From positions 62,001 to 126,000 of the forward strand of contig CAIUGM010000027.1 of assembly GCA_903898675.1 (NCBI GenBank): 64,000 nucleotides of DNA, in the 5' to 3' direction. Below the pieces are notes generated by a model, which saw only the letters and a list, made by a program, of their open reading frames with translations, had not been told where the DNA came from and did no database searches. Source of the DNA: an uncultured Verrucomicrobiota bacterium (GTDB taxonomy: Bacteria > Verrucomicrobiota > Verrucomicrobiia > Opitutales > Opitutaceae). A program made the position numbers and the translations under genes. Positions 44,476 to 53,567 of this stretch are shown here, in pieces; the stretch's first letter is position 1, and each line of letters begins with the position of its first letter.

Positions 44476-45981
44476 ATGGCCAAACCTCTTTCTGACATCG
44501 GACTCATCGGCCTGGCGGTCATGGGTCAGAACCTCGCCCTCAATATCGCCGACCACGGCTTTCAGATCTCCGTCTACAACCGGACCACGGAAAAGACCGA
44601 CAAGTTTGTCGCCGAAAATCCCGCCACGCCCGGTGGCGTCATCGGCACCGCGACCCTGCCGCAATTCGTCCAGTCCCTCGCCAAGCCCCGCAAGATGGTC
44701 ATCCTTGTGCAGGCCGGCAAGGCCACCGACGCCGTCATCGACGGCCTCGTCCCGTTGTTGGAGGCCGGGGACATTGTCATCGACGGCGGCAACGCGCTCT
44801 GGACCGACACCATCCGCCGCGAAAAGGCCCTGAAGGAAAAAGGCCTGCGCTTCATCGGCTCCGGCGTGTCCGGCGGCGAGGAGGGTGCGCGCTTCGGCCC
44901 GTCGCTCATGCCGGGCGGCGACGTCGCGGCCTGGAAAGAATTGAGGCCCATCTGGGAGGCCATCGCCGCCAAGGTGGACGCCAAGACCGGCAAGCCCATC
45001 CCGGGCGCGACGCCCGGCCATCCCGTCACCGGCGGCGTGCCCTGCACGACCTACATCGGCGAGAACGGCGCGGGCCACTACGTGAAGATGGTCCACAACG
45101 GCATCGAGTACGGCGACATGCAGATGATCTGCGAGGCCTACGCTTTGCTAGGCGGACTGCTCGGCCTCAAGCCGGCCGAGATGAGCGCGATTTTTTCCGA
45201 ATGGAACAAGGGTTCGCTCGACAGCTTCCTGATCGAGATCACCGCCGACATCCTGCAGCAGACGGATCCGCTGAACAAGCGGAAGGCCTTCGTGGACGTC
45301 GTCCTCGACACCGCCGGCCAGAAGGGCACGGGCAAGTGGACCTCGACCAACGCCCTCGACATGGGCGTGCCGGCGCCGACGATCGCCGAGGCGGTGTTCG
45401 CCCGCTGCATCAGCGCCATCAAGGAAGAGCGCGTCGCCGCCGCCAAGATCCTGAAGGGCCCGGGCAAGAAATACCGCGGCTCCAAGCGGGCGCTGATCCA
45501 GGCCATCCACGACGCCCTCTATTGCTCGAAGATCTGTTCCTACGCCCAGGGCTTCCAGCTCATGCGCACCGCGCAGAAGGAATACAACTGGCAGCTCAAC
45601 TTCGGCGAGATCGCGCAGATCTGGCGGGGCGGCTGCATCATCCGCGCGGCCTTCCTGCAGAAGATCACCGAGGCCTACACCCGCAACCCCGGCCTCGCGA
45701 ACCTGCTGCTCGACCCGTATTTCAACAAGACCGTGAAGAAGGCGCAGGCCAACTGGCGCAAGGTGGTCTCGCTCGCCGCCGAATGCGGCGTGCCGGCCCC
45801 GACCTTCAGCTCCGCGCTCTGCTACTACGACAGCTACCGCTCGGCCCGCCTGCCGGCCAACCTGCTCCAGGCGCAGCGCGACTACTTCGGGGCCCACACC
45901 TACGAGCGCGTCGACCGCCCGCGCGGGAAGTTCTTCCACGTCGACTGGCCCGAGAAGACGCGTCCGCAGCTGGACGTTTGA
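44476..45981 (+). CDS. gnd: 6-phosphogluconate dehydrogenase, decarboxylating
   Basis: 501 residues; start [20 protein letters not shown]. Rossmann NADP site [17 protein letters not shown], substrate motif [21 protein letters not shown] split around the conserved SGGEEGAR, and catalytic Lys in [16 protein letters not shown]. Catalyses oxidation of 6-phosphogluconate to ribulose 5-phosphate in the pentose-phosphate pathway. An upstream in-frame GTG extension is not family-like. A terminator follows immediately. Confidence 0.96.
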   Translation: MAKPLSDIGLIGLAVMGQNLALNIADHGFQISVYNRTTEKTDKFVAENPATPGGVIGTATLPQFVQSLAKPRKMVILVQAGKATDAVIDGLVPLLEAGDIVIDGGNALWTDTIRREKALKEKGLRFIGSGVSGGEEGARFGPSLMPGGDVAAWKELRPIWEAIAAKVDAKTGKPIPGATPGHPVTGGVPCTTYIGENGAGHYVKMVHNGIEYGDMQMICEAYALLGGLLGLKPAEMSAIFSEWNKGSLDSFLIEITADILQQTDPLNKRKAFVDVVLDTAGQKGTGKWTSTNALDMGVPAPTIAEAVFARCISAIKEERVAAAKILKGPGKKYRGSKRALIQAIHDALYCSKICSYAQGFQLMRTAQKEYNWQLNFGEIAQIWRGGCIIRAAFLQKITEAYTRNPGLANLLLDPYFNKTVKKAQANWRKVVSLAAECGVPAPTFSSALCYYDSYRSARLPANLLQAQRDYFGAHTYERVDRPRGKFFHVDWPEKTRPQLDV

Positions 45982-45988
45982 TTCCACC

Positions 45989-46013
45989 GCCGGCGTCACC
46001 CGCCGGCTTTTTT
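45989..46013 (+). terminator. intrinsic terminator after gnd
   Basis: Stem GCCGGC (45989-45994) / GCCGGC (46002-46007), a 7-base loop and six T (46008-46013). It starts 7 bases after the gnd stop. The T tract runs directly into the ATG of the next gene at 46014. Confidence 0.85.
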
Positions 46014-46265
46014 ATGCCCGAGGCCATCGCCATCATCGCCGTCACCCTCTTCGTGGTGATCATTCTCGCCCTGAGCGCCCTGAAGTCCGCCGCGCGCAGC
46101 CCCCAGGAGAAACTGGCGCAACTGCACCAGCGGCTCGCCTGGCTGGAGGAACGGGAGCGGCTCGCGGACGGACGCGGCTGGGACGGGCAGATGCGCGAGA
46201 ACCTCGCGGACCAGCTGCAGGAAACCCGCCGGGCAATCGCCGAGTTCGCGCCCCGGGCAGATTGA
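46014..46265 (+). CDS. small membrane-anchored coiled-coil protein
   Basis: 83 residues. One membrane helix (MPEAIAIIAVTLFVVIILAL) then a charged amphipathic helix with heptad-like leucines (EKLAQLHQRLAWLEERERL) . The layout recalls PspB but I cannot assign it. The ATG abuts the terminator of gnd, so expression would need read-through or an internal promoter; this makes the gene less certain. Confidence 0.55.
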   Translation: MPEAIAIIAVTLFVVIILALSALKSAARSPQEKLAQLHQRLAWLEERERLADGRGWDGQMRENLADQLQETRRAIAEFAPRAD

Positions 46266-46330
46266 TCCGCCGCGAGGGCCCCGCGGAAAGAGCCTTGAAC
46301 AATCGCTTCGGTTTAATGGTGTTGTCGGGG

Positions 46331-47098
46331 ATGAAATACCTCCTGCGTTGGTTGGTCCTGGGTATGTTGGCCGTCGTCGCGCGGGCGGATCACCCGGATT
46401 ATGATCGCGACCATGATCATGACCGGGACCGCGACGGCCCGCGCGTCATCCTGTTCGAGCACGCCAATTTCCGCGGGGACTTCCTCGTGCTTTATCCCGG
46501 CGATGTGATCGACAATTTTTCCGGCCGGACGTACGCCAACGGCAACAGCCTCAACGACAGTGTCTCCTCCATCCGTGTCGAGGGCGGGGCGGAGGTGTAT
46601 GTCTACGAGCAGTCCCGCTTCCGCGGCGCGGTCCTCCGCCTGACCGACAGTGTGCGCGACCTGTCGAACCGGCCGCTGGGCGATGGCGCCCGCTTCAGCT
46701 GGAACGACCGGATTTCCTCAATCAAGGTCGAGGGCTCGCGCCGGCACAACCGCCAGCTGGACGTCGACGCCGACGTGGTGATCAAGCGCGCCTACAACGA
46801 CCTCCTGGGCCGGGATCCGGACCCCGAGGGGGTGCGCCACTATCATGTGCTGATCATCGACGAAGGCTGGAACGAAGCCATGGTGCGCGACCAGATCCGG
46901 CGCGGGGAAGAATACCGCAAGGAAGGCATCGACCGCATCATCCGCCGCGCGTACCGCGACCTGCTCGGCCGCGACCCCGACGAGGGCGGACTGCGCAATT
47001 TCCGGAAGCTGATGCTGGACCGCGACTGGTCCGAGAACGACCTTCGCGCCGAGATCCGCCGCAGCGAGGAATACCGCCGCCGGAACGGCGGGCATTGA
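46331..47098 (+). CDS. exported beta/gamma-crystallin and DUF4214-like protein
   Basis: 255 residues. Start at MKYLLRWLVLGMLAVVARAD gives a signal peptide. After a His/Asp-rich linker come two Greek-key beta/gamma-crystallin halves (residues about 40-80 and 88-135), each closed by a calcium-binding NDxxSS motif (NDSVSS and NDRISS). The C-terminal part has two copies of a helical unit IKRAYNDLLGRDPDPEGVRH / IRRAYRDLLGRDPDEGGLRN typical of DUF4214. Likely a secreted calcium-binding stress or matrix protein. An inverted repeat follows 21 bases after the stop. Confidence 0.83.
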   Translation: MKYLLRWLVLGMLAVVARADHPDYDRDHDHDRDRDGPRVILFEHANFRGDFLVLYPGDVIDNFSGRTYANGNSLNDSVSSIRVEGGAEVYVYEQSRFRGAVLRLTDSVRDLSNRPLGDGARFSWNDRISSIKVEGSRRHNRQLDVDADVVIKRAYNDLLGRDPDPEGVRHYHVLIIDEGWNEAMVRDQIRRGEEYRKEGIDRIIRRAYRDLLGRDPDEGGLRNFRKLMLDRDWSENDLRAEIRRSEEYRRRNGGH

Positions 47099-47119
47099 GG
47101 CGCGCATCGGTGATGACTG

Positions 47120-47190
47120 GTAGCCGCGTTGGAGCATAGCGACAACGTGGACGCCCCGAACCACGCTTTCGCAGACTCAAGCGCGGCTAC
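47120..47190. repeat. intergenic inverted repeat, family GTAGCCGCG, copy 2
   Basis: Arms GTAGCCGCGTTGGAGCATAG and GACTCAAGCGCGGCTAC with inner GACAACGTGG and CCACGCTTTC. It is the reverse complement of the element at 26378-26454 with few changes. It lies between convergent genes. Confidence 0.85.
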
Positions 47191-47215
47191 CGGAAGGCCC
47201 AAATAGCGATCAGCC

Positions 47216-47821
47216 TCAACCCAGCTTGCGCCGGGCCTGTTCCCAGTAGGCGAGCAGCGCGCGGAAGTCCTGCTCCTTGCTGCCGCTGTGGATCACGTAG
47301 TCGTAGGAATTGCGCTCCCCGAGCTCGAGCTCGGCGGTGCGCAGGCGGCGGGCGATCTCCTCGTCGTTGTCCTTGCCGCGGTATTGCAGGCGTTCGCGCA
47401 GCACCTCGAAGGAATCCGGGGCGACGAACACCGTCACCAGCCGGTCGCGGAGCAACGCATGGTGCGCGGCGGCGGCGCGGACGCTGCGCACGCCCTGGAC
47501 GTCGATGTTCATGACGAGGCTGGTGTGGGCGAGGCGGTCCAGGACCGCGGACCGCAGGGTGCCGTAGCGGTATTTCTGGTGGACGTAGGCCCACTCGAGG
47601 AATTCGCCGGCGGCGAGCCGCTCGTCGAATTGTTTCTCGCTGAGGAAATGATAGTCGCGGCCGTTGGTTTCGCCGACACGCGGCGGCCGCGTGGTCGCGG
47701 TGATGACGCGCTCAAAGCCGGGGACCTCGTCCACCAGGCGGTCGCACAGGGTGCTTTTGCCGACGCCCGCGGGGCCGGCGACGATCAGCAGCACCGTTTT
47801 CGATGGGGTGGGCGCGGCCAT
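47216..47821 (-). CDS. gmk: guanylate kinase
   Basis: 201 residues. P-loop AGPAGVGKSTLCDRL, GMP-binding TTRPPRVGETNGRDYHFLS and FLEWAYVHQKYRYGT, and MNIDVQGVRSVR. Phosphorylates GMP to GDP. The canonical SGPSGVGKST loop has A for S at the first position and A in place of the next S, a conservative variant. Transcribed 1 base after a membrane-protein gene, so likely coupled to it. Confidence 0.93.
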   Translation of the reverse strand: MAAPTPSKTVLLIVAGPAGVGKSTLCDRLVDEVPGFERVITATTRPPRVGETNGRDYHFLSEKQFDERLAAGEFLEWAYVHQKYRYGTLRSAVLDRLAHTSLVMNIDVQGVRSVRAAAAHHALLRDRLVTVFVAPDSFEVLRERLQYRGKDNDEEIARRLRTAELELGERNSYDYVIHSGSKEQDFRALLAYWEQARRKLG

Positions 47822-47822
47822 C

Positions 47823-48368
47823 TCAGTAGGTGAAGGCGGCGGCCGAGGTGGCGACGCCGTAGGCCAGCAACACCGCGCCGGTCAGGCGCGCGCGCGCCGG
47901 CGCCTTGAACAGCCACTCGAACAGGTCGCGCAACCGGTACGGCGCGCCGGCGAGGTAGATCGCGGCGGTCAGGCCGAGGTAGACCGCCGTCACCATCAGC
48001 AGCCGCTGCGGGTGGCCGTACTCCATGTAGGCGGCGTAGAGCAGCGGCTCGGCGGCCAGCAGCATCAGGACGCACAGCCCGCGCACGGCGAGGAAGTCGG
48101 GGGTGTAGACGAAGGCCAGCACCACCAGCACCGCGAAGCCGAGCATGACGGGCTGCGGCGACTTGAAAAAGATCAGGTCGGATTCACCCAGCCGGGAGAG
48201 CCGCCAGATGAACCACGCCGCGCCCAGGCCGAAGAACACCCAGGCCGCGCCCCGCGAACGCGGCAGCGCGCGGGCGGCCGCGCCCACGCGGGGGTGGTTT
48301 GACACCAGCAACGCGCCCAGCAGGACGAGAAACAGGCCGGGTAGAAGAGTGGCGAGGAAAAGACTCAT
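47823..48368 (-). CDS. uncharacterised membrane protein
   Basis: 181 residues, five to six hydrophobic segments, start MSLFLATLLPGLFLVLLGAL. No motif that I recognise. The stop is 1 base before the gmk start, indicating a shared transcript; upstream lies an inverted repeat that carries the end of miaB. Confidence 0.75.
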   Translation of the reverse strand: MSLFLATLLPGLFLVLLGALLVSNHPRVGAAARALPRSRGAAWVFFGLGAAWFIWRLSRLGESDLIFFKSPQPVMLGFAVLVVLAFVYTPDFLAVRGLCVLMLLAAEPLLYAAYMEYGHPQRLLMVTAVYLGLTAAIYLAGAPYRLRDLFEWLFKAPARARLTGAVLLAYGVATSAAAFTY

Positions 48369-48383
48369 GAGAGGAATGAAGGG

Positions 48384-48451
48384 CCCACGGAATACACCGA
48401 ATACACGGAAGGAAGGGAATTCATTTCAGTGTGTTCCGGGTGTTCTGTGGG
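48384..48451. repeat. inverted repeat (CCCACGGAATACACCGAATA family) carrying the miaB stop
   Basis: Left arm CCCACGGAATACACCGAATA then CACGGAA; right arm TTCAGTGTGTTCCGGGTGTT then CTGTGGG. Pairing is imperfect with several G-T pairs. The miaB stop (48426-48428) and its last eight or so codons lie inside the right arm, so the C-terminus of MiaB is repeat-derived. Confidence 0.75.
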
Positions 48452-49817
48452 CAGATTCCGGTTCAACCCCCGCCAACGCCAGCTCGCCATAAAGCACCGC
48501 GGTCGAGGCGCGCTCGATTTTCACCGGGACGAGTTCGCCGACCAGCCGCTCTTGGGCGTCGAAGTGCACGATCCGGTTGCCGCGGGTGCGGCCGGTGTAG
48601 CGCCGGCCCTTCTGGTCCGGGCCCTCGACGAGCACCTCCTGCGTCGTGCCCACCAGCGCCGCGTTCCGGCGGTTGGAGTTGGCCTCGAGAATCCTGAGGA
48701 GGATGCCGTTGCGCTCCTCCTTCACCTCGTCGGACACCTGGTCCGGCAGGCAGGCGGCGGGGGTGCCGCTGCGGATGGAATACTTGAAGACATACGCCAT
48801 GTCGTAGTTGCACGTCTCGAACAGCTCGCGGGTCTGGGCGAAGTCCTCCGCGGTCTCGCCGGGAAACCCCACGATCACGTCCGTGGAGAAATACATGCCG
48901 GGCTGGGCGGCGCGGAGGTCGTCGACGATCTGGCGGTAGCGCTCGCGGGTGTAGGGGCGGTTCATGGCCTTCAGGATCCGGTTGGACCCCGACTGCAGCG
49001 GCAAGTGCACATATTCGCAGAGTTTTTCCAGGCGGCCGTAGGCGGCGATCAGGTCGTCCTTGAACCCGCGCGGATGCGGCGAGGTGAACCGGATGCGCCG
49101 GAGGCCGGGGATGGCGTTCACGCGCTCCAGCAATTGCACGAAGGGCGTCACGCCGCCGGTGTGCTCGTAGTCGCGCCGGCCATAGCTGGTGACGATCTGC
49201 CCGAGCAGGGTGACCTCGCGGACGCCGCGTTCCGCGAGCTGCTCGCATTCGCGCACGATCTCGTCCATCGGCCGCGAGCGCTCGTCGCCGCGGGTTTTCG
49301 GCACGATGCAGAAGGCGCAGTCCATGTTGCAGCCCTGCTGGATGGAGACAAAGGCTGAGACCTGTTTTTCCTCCAGCACATGGTCGCGGATAGTGTTCTG
49401 CGAGCCGGCCTCCTCGGCGATGTCGACGATGGTCTGGCCGATGGGGGTGCCGGCGGCCTGGGCGGCGCGGAGGTTGTCGAGGTAGTCCGGCACCTGGTGG
49501 AACTTCTGCGTGCCCACGATCAGGTCCACGTCGGGCAGGCGGTCCAGCAGCTCCGTGCCGCGGTTTTGCGCCATGCACCCGAGGATCCCGAGGATGAAGT
49601 CCGGATTGCGCTTCCGCTGGCTGGCCACGTGTGCGGCCTTGCCGATGGCCTTCTGCTCGGCGGCATCGCGCACGCTGCAGGTGTTGAGCAGCAGGATGTC
49701 ACACTCGTCCTCCTTGGTGACCATGCGGTAGCCCCGGCCGCGCAGCAGGGCCGCGACGGCCTCGCTGTCGCGCTCGTTCATCTGGCACCCATACGTCTTG
49801 ATGTAGACCCGGTTCAT
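48426..49817 (-). CDS. miaB: tRNA-2-methylthio-N6-dimethylallyladenosine synthase
   Basis: 463 residues; start at MNRVYIKTYGCQMNERDSEA. Radical-SAM methylthiotransferase with an N-terminal [4Fe-4S] cluster (Cys in TYGCQMNE, LNTCSVRDAAEQKA, LGCMAQ), the radical-SAM CxxxCxxC in QQGCNMDCAFCIVPKTRG, and a C-terminal TRAM domain. It adds the methylthio group to A37 of tRNAs reading UNN codons. The last residues (about ESAHRTPGTH) come from an inverted repeat. Confidence 0.95.
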   Translation of the reverse strand: MNRVYIKTYGCQMNERDSEAVAALLRGRGYRMVTKEDECDILLLNTCSVRDAAEQKAIGKAAHVASQRKRNPDFILGILGCMAQNRGTELLDRLPDVDLIVGTQKFHQVPDYLDNLRAAQAAGTPIGQTIVDIAEEAGSQNTIRDHVLEEKQVSAFVSIQQGCNMDCAFCIVPKTRGDERSRPMDEIVRECEQLAERGVREVTLLGQIVTSYGRRDYEHTGGVTPFVQLLERVNAIPGLRRIRFTSPHPRGFKDDLIAAYGRLEKLCEYVHLPLQSGSNRILKAMNRPYTRERYRQIVDDLRAAQPGMYFSTDVIVGFPGETAEDFAQTRELFETCNYDMAYVFKYSIRSGTPAACLPDQVSDEVKEERNGILLRILEANSNRRNAALVGTTQEVLVEGPDQKGRRYTGRTRGNRIVHFDAQERLVGELVPVKIERASTAVLYGELALAGVEPESAHRTPGTH

Positions 49818-49926
49818 TCGGCAGGAGGGTCTAACTACCCGCCCGCGGAGGTGGGTCAACGCGGGAAAAAGCCGGGCGCCGGCCCGCGCTTGCCAAGGCC
49901 CGGGCGGGAACCAGATTCAGGTCCTG

Positions 49927-51276
49927 ATGCGCCCCATCCGCAAATTCGCCCTGCTGGTCTGCCTGCTGCCGGCTTTGCGGCTGCCGGCGGCAGAGCCCGA
50001 GGCCCTGGTCCTCCTGATCGGCGACCAGCATTCGGCGTACGAACGGACGGCGCAGCTGGTGGCGGCCGTCGACCGGATCAAGGCCGAGCACCCCGCCCTG
50101 CCCCTGGCCATCATGCTCGATGGCGATACCCTGGAGTTCGGTAATATCGTGGCCCGCCGCAGTGGCGGCGCGGTGGACTTTGCGCAATTTGCCGCCCTGG
50201 CCCAACGCGCGCCAACGATCCTCAACCTCGGCAACCACGAGCCGGAATTCTACGATCTCGCCGATACGGTGCAGCGCGTACAAGCGACCGGCGTGACGGT
50301 TATCAGCAACATCATCAACCGCGCCACAGGGCAGCCGTTTGCGCCGGCCTCGACCCGGCTGCGGCTCGGTCGCGAGGAAGCGGTCATCATGGGCCTGACG
50401 ACCGACCACCTGTCCACTTACCGGCGCGCGGTGCAGCCGTCGCTCGACCTGGCAAACCCGGTGGTGTGGGCGCAACAGAATCTCCCCGGGCTGCTGGCCG
50501 CGGCGCCGTTGAAAATCATCCTCAGCCACGCGGGGCTGGCGGCCGACCGGGAACTTTTCCCGCTGGTGCCGGACGGGACGCTCTTCGCCGGGGCCCACGA
50601 TCACCTCCGGCTGGTTCACCCGCTCGGGCGCGGGGTGTATGTCCACTCGGGGTCGTGGAATGAATACCTCACGCTCGCCTGGCTGCGGCGCGACGCGGCG
50701 GGCGTGACCCACTGGGAAGTGGAGCAGCAGCGCATCCCGACCGACGGCCCGGCTGAGGCCGGGCTGGCCGCCATGATTCAGGCCACCCGGGCCAAATACC
50801 TGACCCCGGAGGACACGATGGTGGTGGGACAGACCGCCGCGCCACTCTCGCCCGGCGCGGCGGCCCGGTGGGTGGCGGCGGCGCTGCGGGATGCGGCAGG
50901 CGTGGATGCGGCCTTTATTGGCAACACCACTTTCGGGGCCGGACTACCGGGCGGTGCGGTGCAGCGCACGGAATTCGATGCCTGTGTCCGGTTTGACGGG
51001 GCGATTTTCACGGCGGAGGTGGACGGGGCCCGCCTGCAGCAGCTCCTGGCCGCGGCCAACCAGACCCCGGAGACGCCGTTCGAGACCCGGCACGGGGAAT
51101 ACTGTTTTGCCGCCGGCCCGGTCACGATTGATCCCGCCCGGCGCTACCGGATCGCCACCACGGACTGGGGCGCCCGCAACACCAAGGCGTATTTCGGCGA
51201 CCCCGCCCTGGTCTGGACGGAGCTACCGGGCGTGCGCCTCAAGGCCGCGGCGCTGGCGGGCCTGCAGGGCCACTAG
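49927..51276 (+). CDS. exported metallophosphatase, UshA/5'-nucleotidase-like
   Basis: 449 residues with signal peptide MRPIRKFALLVCLLPALRLP. Calcineurin-like metal motifs in order: LIGDQHSAY, MLDGDTLEFG, LGNHEPEFYD, ILSHAGLAAD and FAGAHDHLRL; the first Asp motif is GDQH rather than the usual DxH in DFHG. A 5'-nucleotidase C-terminal domain follows from about residue 290. Likely hydrolyses periplasmic nucleotides or related phosphoesters. Divergent from miaB across about 110 bases. Confidence 0.85.
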   Translation: MRPIRKFALLVCLLPALRLPAAEPEALVLLIGDQHSAYERTAQLVAAVDRIKAEHPALPLAIMLDGDTLEFGNIVARRSGGAVDFAQFAALAQRAPTILNLGNHEPEFYDLADTVQRVQATGVTVISNIINRATGQPFAPASTRLRLGREEAVIMGLTTDHLSTYRRAVQPSLDLANPVVWAQQNLPGLLAAAPLKIILSHAGLAADRELFPLVPDGTLFAGAHDHLRLVHPLGRGVYVHSGSWNEYLTLAWLRRDAAGVTHWEVEQQRIPTDGPAEAGLAAMIQATRAKYLTPEDTMVVGQTAAPLSPGAAARWVAAALRDAAGVDAAFIGNTTFGAGLPGGAVQRTEFDACVRFDGAIFTAEVDGARLQQLLAAANQTPETPFETRHGEYCFAAGPVTIDPARRYRIATTDWGARNTKAYFGDPALVWTELPGVRLKAAALAGLQGH

Positions 51277-51380
51277 GCGGCGGGGTTTCCCGGGAAGCGT
51301 GCACCCGGGCTGCGCCCTCCGTGCATTTGATTCAAAATCGCATCGCTTCGGCCCGTTAGATTCCTTTGCTGGCTGGCAGC

Positions 51381-52733
51381 ATGGGACTTTTCGACCGCTT
51401 TGCCGCCAAGAACACGAACCCGGAACCGGGCACCCCGGCCGCCGACCCGACCGCGGAAAAGAAACCGGCCTCCGGCGGCGTGTTGCCGCAGCTGGCTGCG
51501 GCCCGCGAAAAACTGAAGGCCGGCGATCTGCCGGGCGCGATGGCCGTCTACGAGTCGGTCCTGGCCACCGCGAGCGACCGCTCCGACATCCTGATGACCA
51601 TCTCCGCCGACCTTGGCACCACGGGGCATGTCCGGGAAATCATCGAGCTGCTGGCCCCGCGCTATGACGTCGAGAAGCACGGCGCGGCCGCCGGCATCAA
51701 CCTCCTGCAGGCCTACCTCGCCACCCGCGACGCGGAGTCGGCGCAACACCTGCTCGACCTGCTCTTCGCGCTCAAGCGCCCCGACCTCGAGGCCCGCCTG
51801 GTCGGGTTTTCCAACGTCATCGCCGAGCTCTTTATCAGCGAGGGCGAGGCCGAGCATGTCGACACGGCGGAGAAAAAAATCAGCCTCGTCAGCCTCAGCA
51901 AGCCGGTCTGGTTCTACGGGCTCGAGACGCTCGCGCCGCACCTGCTGCCCGCCAAGGAGGGCAAGCTGCGCCGGCTGGCGTTCGCCCAGTGCGCCCTGCC
52001 CGGGACGGAAAACACCGACGCTATCGCCGCGCGGCCCGAGGACGACCTCGGCCGGCTCACCCGCGCCATCCCGCTCTGGCTGGCCGACGCCTTCAGCTTC
52101 AGCGCCGGCTACCACGCGGTGGCGGCCGTCGGCAGCGTGGCGCAGCACTACGCCCTTTTCCCGCTCGAATGGGTCGGGGAAAATATCCGGCAGCTGAACG
52201 AAAGCTCCGACAGCGGGCTGGACTACGTCGTCACCGGCGCCCTGCGCAACCGCAACGACGACTTCGAGCTGGTGCTGCGGATCTGGGAAGTGAAGAAATT
52301 CCGCGAGCTCAAGGTGTTCAACGCCCGCTGGACTCCGTCCACGGCCGACGCCGACCTTAAAAAACTTTTCGACCAGCTGAGCGCCTACATGGAGTGGAAG
52401 GCGATGCCGGCCGGCCGGGGCCTGGTGTACACCGCGCCCGCCGCGCCGCTGAGCTACGCGATGGGACTCGGGGCCAGCCTCTCGCATTTCCTCGGGGAAA
52501 AGGATGTGCTCGCCCCGGATCAGGTCCCGGCCGACCTCTCGGCCCTGCTCCAGTCCGCCCGGGCCAATCCCGATTTACCCGCGGCCCAGCTCGCGCTGGT
52601 GGCGGCCCTGCTGCGGCTCAAAGCCAAGGGTGCGCCGCTTGAGCCCGAGGCTTTCAAGTATGCCTGCGGCTGGCTGTCCTCGGCCGGGGCCCAGGCGGCG
52701 GATGTGTCGGCGCTCGCGGTGAAATTGGCGTAG
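51381..52733 (+). CDS. TPR-like protein of unknown function
   Basis: 450 residues, start MGLFDRFAAKNTNPEPGTPA. No signal peptide. N-terminal Pro/Ala linker, then helical repeats with TPR character (AAREKLKAGDLPGAMAVYES, GINLLQAYLATRDAESAQHL). The central part (YHAVAAVGSVAQHYALFPLE, LDYVVTGALRNRNDDFELVL) is unlike standard TPRs. I do not recognise the family. Stand-alone, followed by an inverted repeat. Confidence 0.75.
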   Translation: MGLFDRFAAKNTNPEPGTPAADPTAEKKPASGGVLPQLAAAREKLKAGDLPGAMAVYESVLATASDRSDILMTISADLGTTGHVREIIELLAPRYDVEKHGAAAGINLLQAYLATRDAESAQHLLDLLFALKRPDLEARLVGFSNVIAELFISEGEAEHVDTAEKKISLVSLSKPVWFYGLETLAPHLLPAKEGKLRRLAFAQCALPGTENTDAIAARPEDDLGRLTRAIPLWLADAFSFSAGYHAVAAVGSVAQHYALFPLEWVGENIRQLNESSDSGLDYVVTGALRNRNDDFELVLRIWEVKKFRELKVFNARWTPSTADADLKKLFDQLSAYMEWKAMPAGRGLVYTAPAAPLSYAMGLGASLSHFLGEKDVLAPDQVPADLSALLQSARANPDLPAAQLALVAALLRLKAKGAPLEPEAFKYACGWLSSAGAQAADVSALAVKLA

Positions 52734-52752
52734 CGGCCGGCCGCGCCTCTTC

Positions 52753-52805
52753 GTAGCAGCCGTCGTCAGACGGCTGGCGCCAGCGGTCTGACGACCGCTG
52801 CTACA
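52753..52805. repeat. intergenic inverted repeat, family GTAGCAGCGGTC, copy 2
   Basis: GTAGCAGCCGTCGTCAGACG, GCTGGCGCCAGC, then GGTCTGACGACCGCTGCTAC. Reverse complement of the element at 37079-37132, differing by about one base. Lies between convergent genes. Confidence 0.88.
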
Positions 52806-52848
52806 TCCAAACCGGAGCACGCTCCGGCGTATTAGACCCAACGGAAAT

Positions 52849-52874
52849 AAAAAGGCCCGGCGTTAAGCCGGGCC
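52849..52874 (-). terminator. intrinsic terminator of the ompH-like gene
   Basis: Perfect 8-bp stem GGCCCGGC / GCCGGGCC with a 5-base loop, followed on the minus strand by five T (52853-52849). It lies 34 bases after the OmpH-like stop codon. Confidence 0.85.
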
Positions 52875-52907
52875 GGTAATTGGCAGACGACGCGAGACGC
52901 GAGGCGC

Positions 52908-53480
52908 TTACGGGTGCTTGGCGTTGTAGTAGCCGATGAACTCGGCGGTGATGTCGAGCTCCGGCTTGGCCGCGAGCATCACGTCACCCATCTTGGTGGC
53001 GTCGAACACCAGCGCGATGTCGCGCTGCAGGGCGAAGGCCCGGAGTTCCTTGCTGATCTCGGTGGTCACCGGACCCTGCATTTCCTGGGCGCGCTTGTTG
53101 AAGGCTTCCTGCGCGTTCTGTTGCCGCGCCTGCAGTTCCTGCTGCATCTGCTGGCCCTGGGCCTGCTTGTCGGCGATCGCCTTGGCGTTGAGCACCGGAT
53201 CGGCGCTCAGCTTCTGCAGCTCGGACACCAGGGTGCGGAGCTTCTCGCCGCGCAGCGACAGGTCGCTCTGCGTGCTGCTGAATTCCAGTTCCAGCGCCTG
53301 CGTGGTCTTCACCAGCTGCTTGATGCCGGTCGCGGGATCCAGGAAGGCGCTGCTGGTGACGTAGGCGACGGCGGAAGGCTCCATGGCCTTGGCAATCCCG
53401 GAGATTTTGGGCTGGGCCACCACGGGCGCGGCGAACGCAGCGACCAGGAGGGGCAGGAAAAGGAGACGGAAGGTTTTCAT
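52908..53480 (-). CDS. OmpH/Skp-family periplasmic chaperone
   Basis: 190 residues with signal peptide MKTFRLLFLPLLVAAFAAPV. A central coiled-coil (residues about 70-150, rich in Q, E, K and A) is flanked by strands IAKAMEPSAVAYVTSSAFL and DIALVFDATKMGDVML, the OmpH/Skp fold that binds unfolded outer-membrane proteins as a trimer. It stands alone rather than next to bamA. Confidence 0.82.
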   Translation of the reverse strand: MKTFRLLFLPLLVAAFAAPVVAQPKISGIAKAMEPSAVAYVTSSAFLDPATGIKQLVKTTQALELEFSSTQSDLSLRGEKLRTLVSELQKLSADPVLNAKAIADKQAQGQQMQQELQARQQNAQEAFNKRAQEMQGPVTTEISKELRAFALQRDIALVFDATKMGDVMLAAKPELDITAEFIGYYNAKHP

Positions 53481-53534
53481 GGGAAAACGAGCACTACGTC
53501 CCCCCGGGGGTTTGGCAAAGGCAAAATAAGGGCC

Positions 53535-53552
53535 CCAAAACCGGGGTTTTGG
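53535..53552 (-). terminator. possible terminator of rlmN
   Basis: CCAAAACC / GGTTTTGG almost closes on itself with a GG centre, 16 bases after the rlmN stop on the minus strand, followed by a weak T-rich stretch (CCCTTATTTT). Position fits, T tract is poor. Confidence 0.4.
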
Positions 53553-53567
53553 CCCGGTGGTGCGACC

